From the NCBI GenBank assembly GCA_964640935.1, contig CAZXIY010000074.1:1-5482 (forward strand): a DNA stretch of 5,482 nt, given 5' to 3'. The notes below the pieces were generated by a model. The model saw nothing but the letters and a program-made list of their open reading frames with translations, made no database searches and had not been told where the DNA came from. Positions 5,410 to 5,482 of the stretch are shown piece after piece. Positions within the stretch are counted from its first letter, which is position 1. Each line of letters opens with the position of its first letter. A program made the position numbers and the translations under genes. Source of the stretch: CAZXIY01 sp964640935. Lineage in GTDB: Archaea > Thermoplasmatota > Thermoplasmata > Methanomassiliicoccales > Methanomethylophilaceae.

Positions 5410-5482
5410 GACTGTTGCACTTCCACTATACTTTAATTAGACTGCCGATTGATACCACACATATAAGTGTTTCCACAACCGC
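5410..5482. other. AT-rich intergenic edge with a second TATA-like element
   Basis: No gene is visible here. CATATAAG at 5460-5467 reads CTTATATG on the minus strand, so it could be a distal promoter for the rpl10e array or a rightward promoter for a gene beyond the window. It is flanked by a short ACAC/GTGT inverted repeat (5457-5470). A further AT-rich patch lies at 5426-5440. Direction and use cannot be decided from the window. Confidence 0.3.

Noticed and set aside
1..5482. tRNA, CRISPR array, insertion sequence or phage signs
   Set aside because: I found no cloverleaf, spaced direct repeats, transposase or integrase motifs. The composition looks even and the genes are core metabolism and translation.

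Overview
The window appears to be ordinary, gene-dense core chromosome of a methanogenic archaeon. Archaeal markers are an L10e (uL16-type) ribosomal protein, an archaeal homodimer-type Dph2, archaeal TATA-like boxes and GGAG/GGTG Shine-Dalgarno sites. A protein matching methanogenesis marker 4 (MtxX) points to a methanogen. All eight identified genes stop with TGA and none with TAG, which would fit a Methanomassiliicoccales-type (Thermoplasmata) host that reserves TAG, but this placement is inference. I see no mobile element, CRISPR array, rRNA or tRNA.

Layout: bases 1-133 are upstream sequence with a TATA-like box. A two-gene plus-strand operon follows (134-1284): an Mrp/NBP35-type P-loop ATPase and a NifX/NifB-type small cluster-binding protein, joined by an ATGA overlap. 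It meets a six-gene minus-strand array tail to tail, the two stop codons abutting inside TGATCA with no intergenic base. Read 5' to 3' on the minus strand, the array is rpl10e (from 5351), dph2, mtxX, queD, queC and queE (ending at 1285). Junctions are 2 nt, 36 nt, an ATGA overlap, 2 nt and 5 nt, so it looks like one operon, perhaps with a second promoter in the 36-nt gap. Bases 5352-5482 hold the likely rpl10e promoter.

How the genes fit together: the minus-strand array groups decoding functions. L10e is a ribosome component, Dph2 starts diphthamide formation on elongation factor 2, and QueD/QueE/QueC convert the GTP-derived pterin precursor to preQ0, the base exchanged into archaeal tRNA at G15 on the way to archaeosine. 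MtxX, whose exact function is not established to my knowledge, sits between the two modification systems. Dph2 and QueE both need [4Fe-4S] clusters, and the convergent plus-strand operon encodes a likely cluster carrier/assembly pair. I found no clearly undescribed system; the most useful leads are the mtxX context, the uniform TGA stops and the zero-gap convergent junction.
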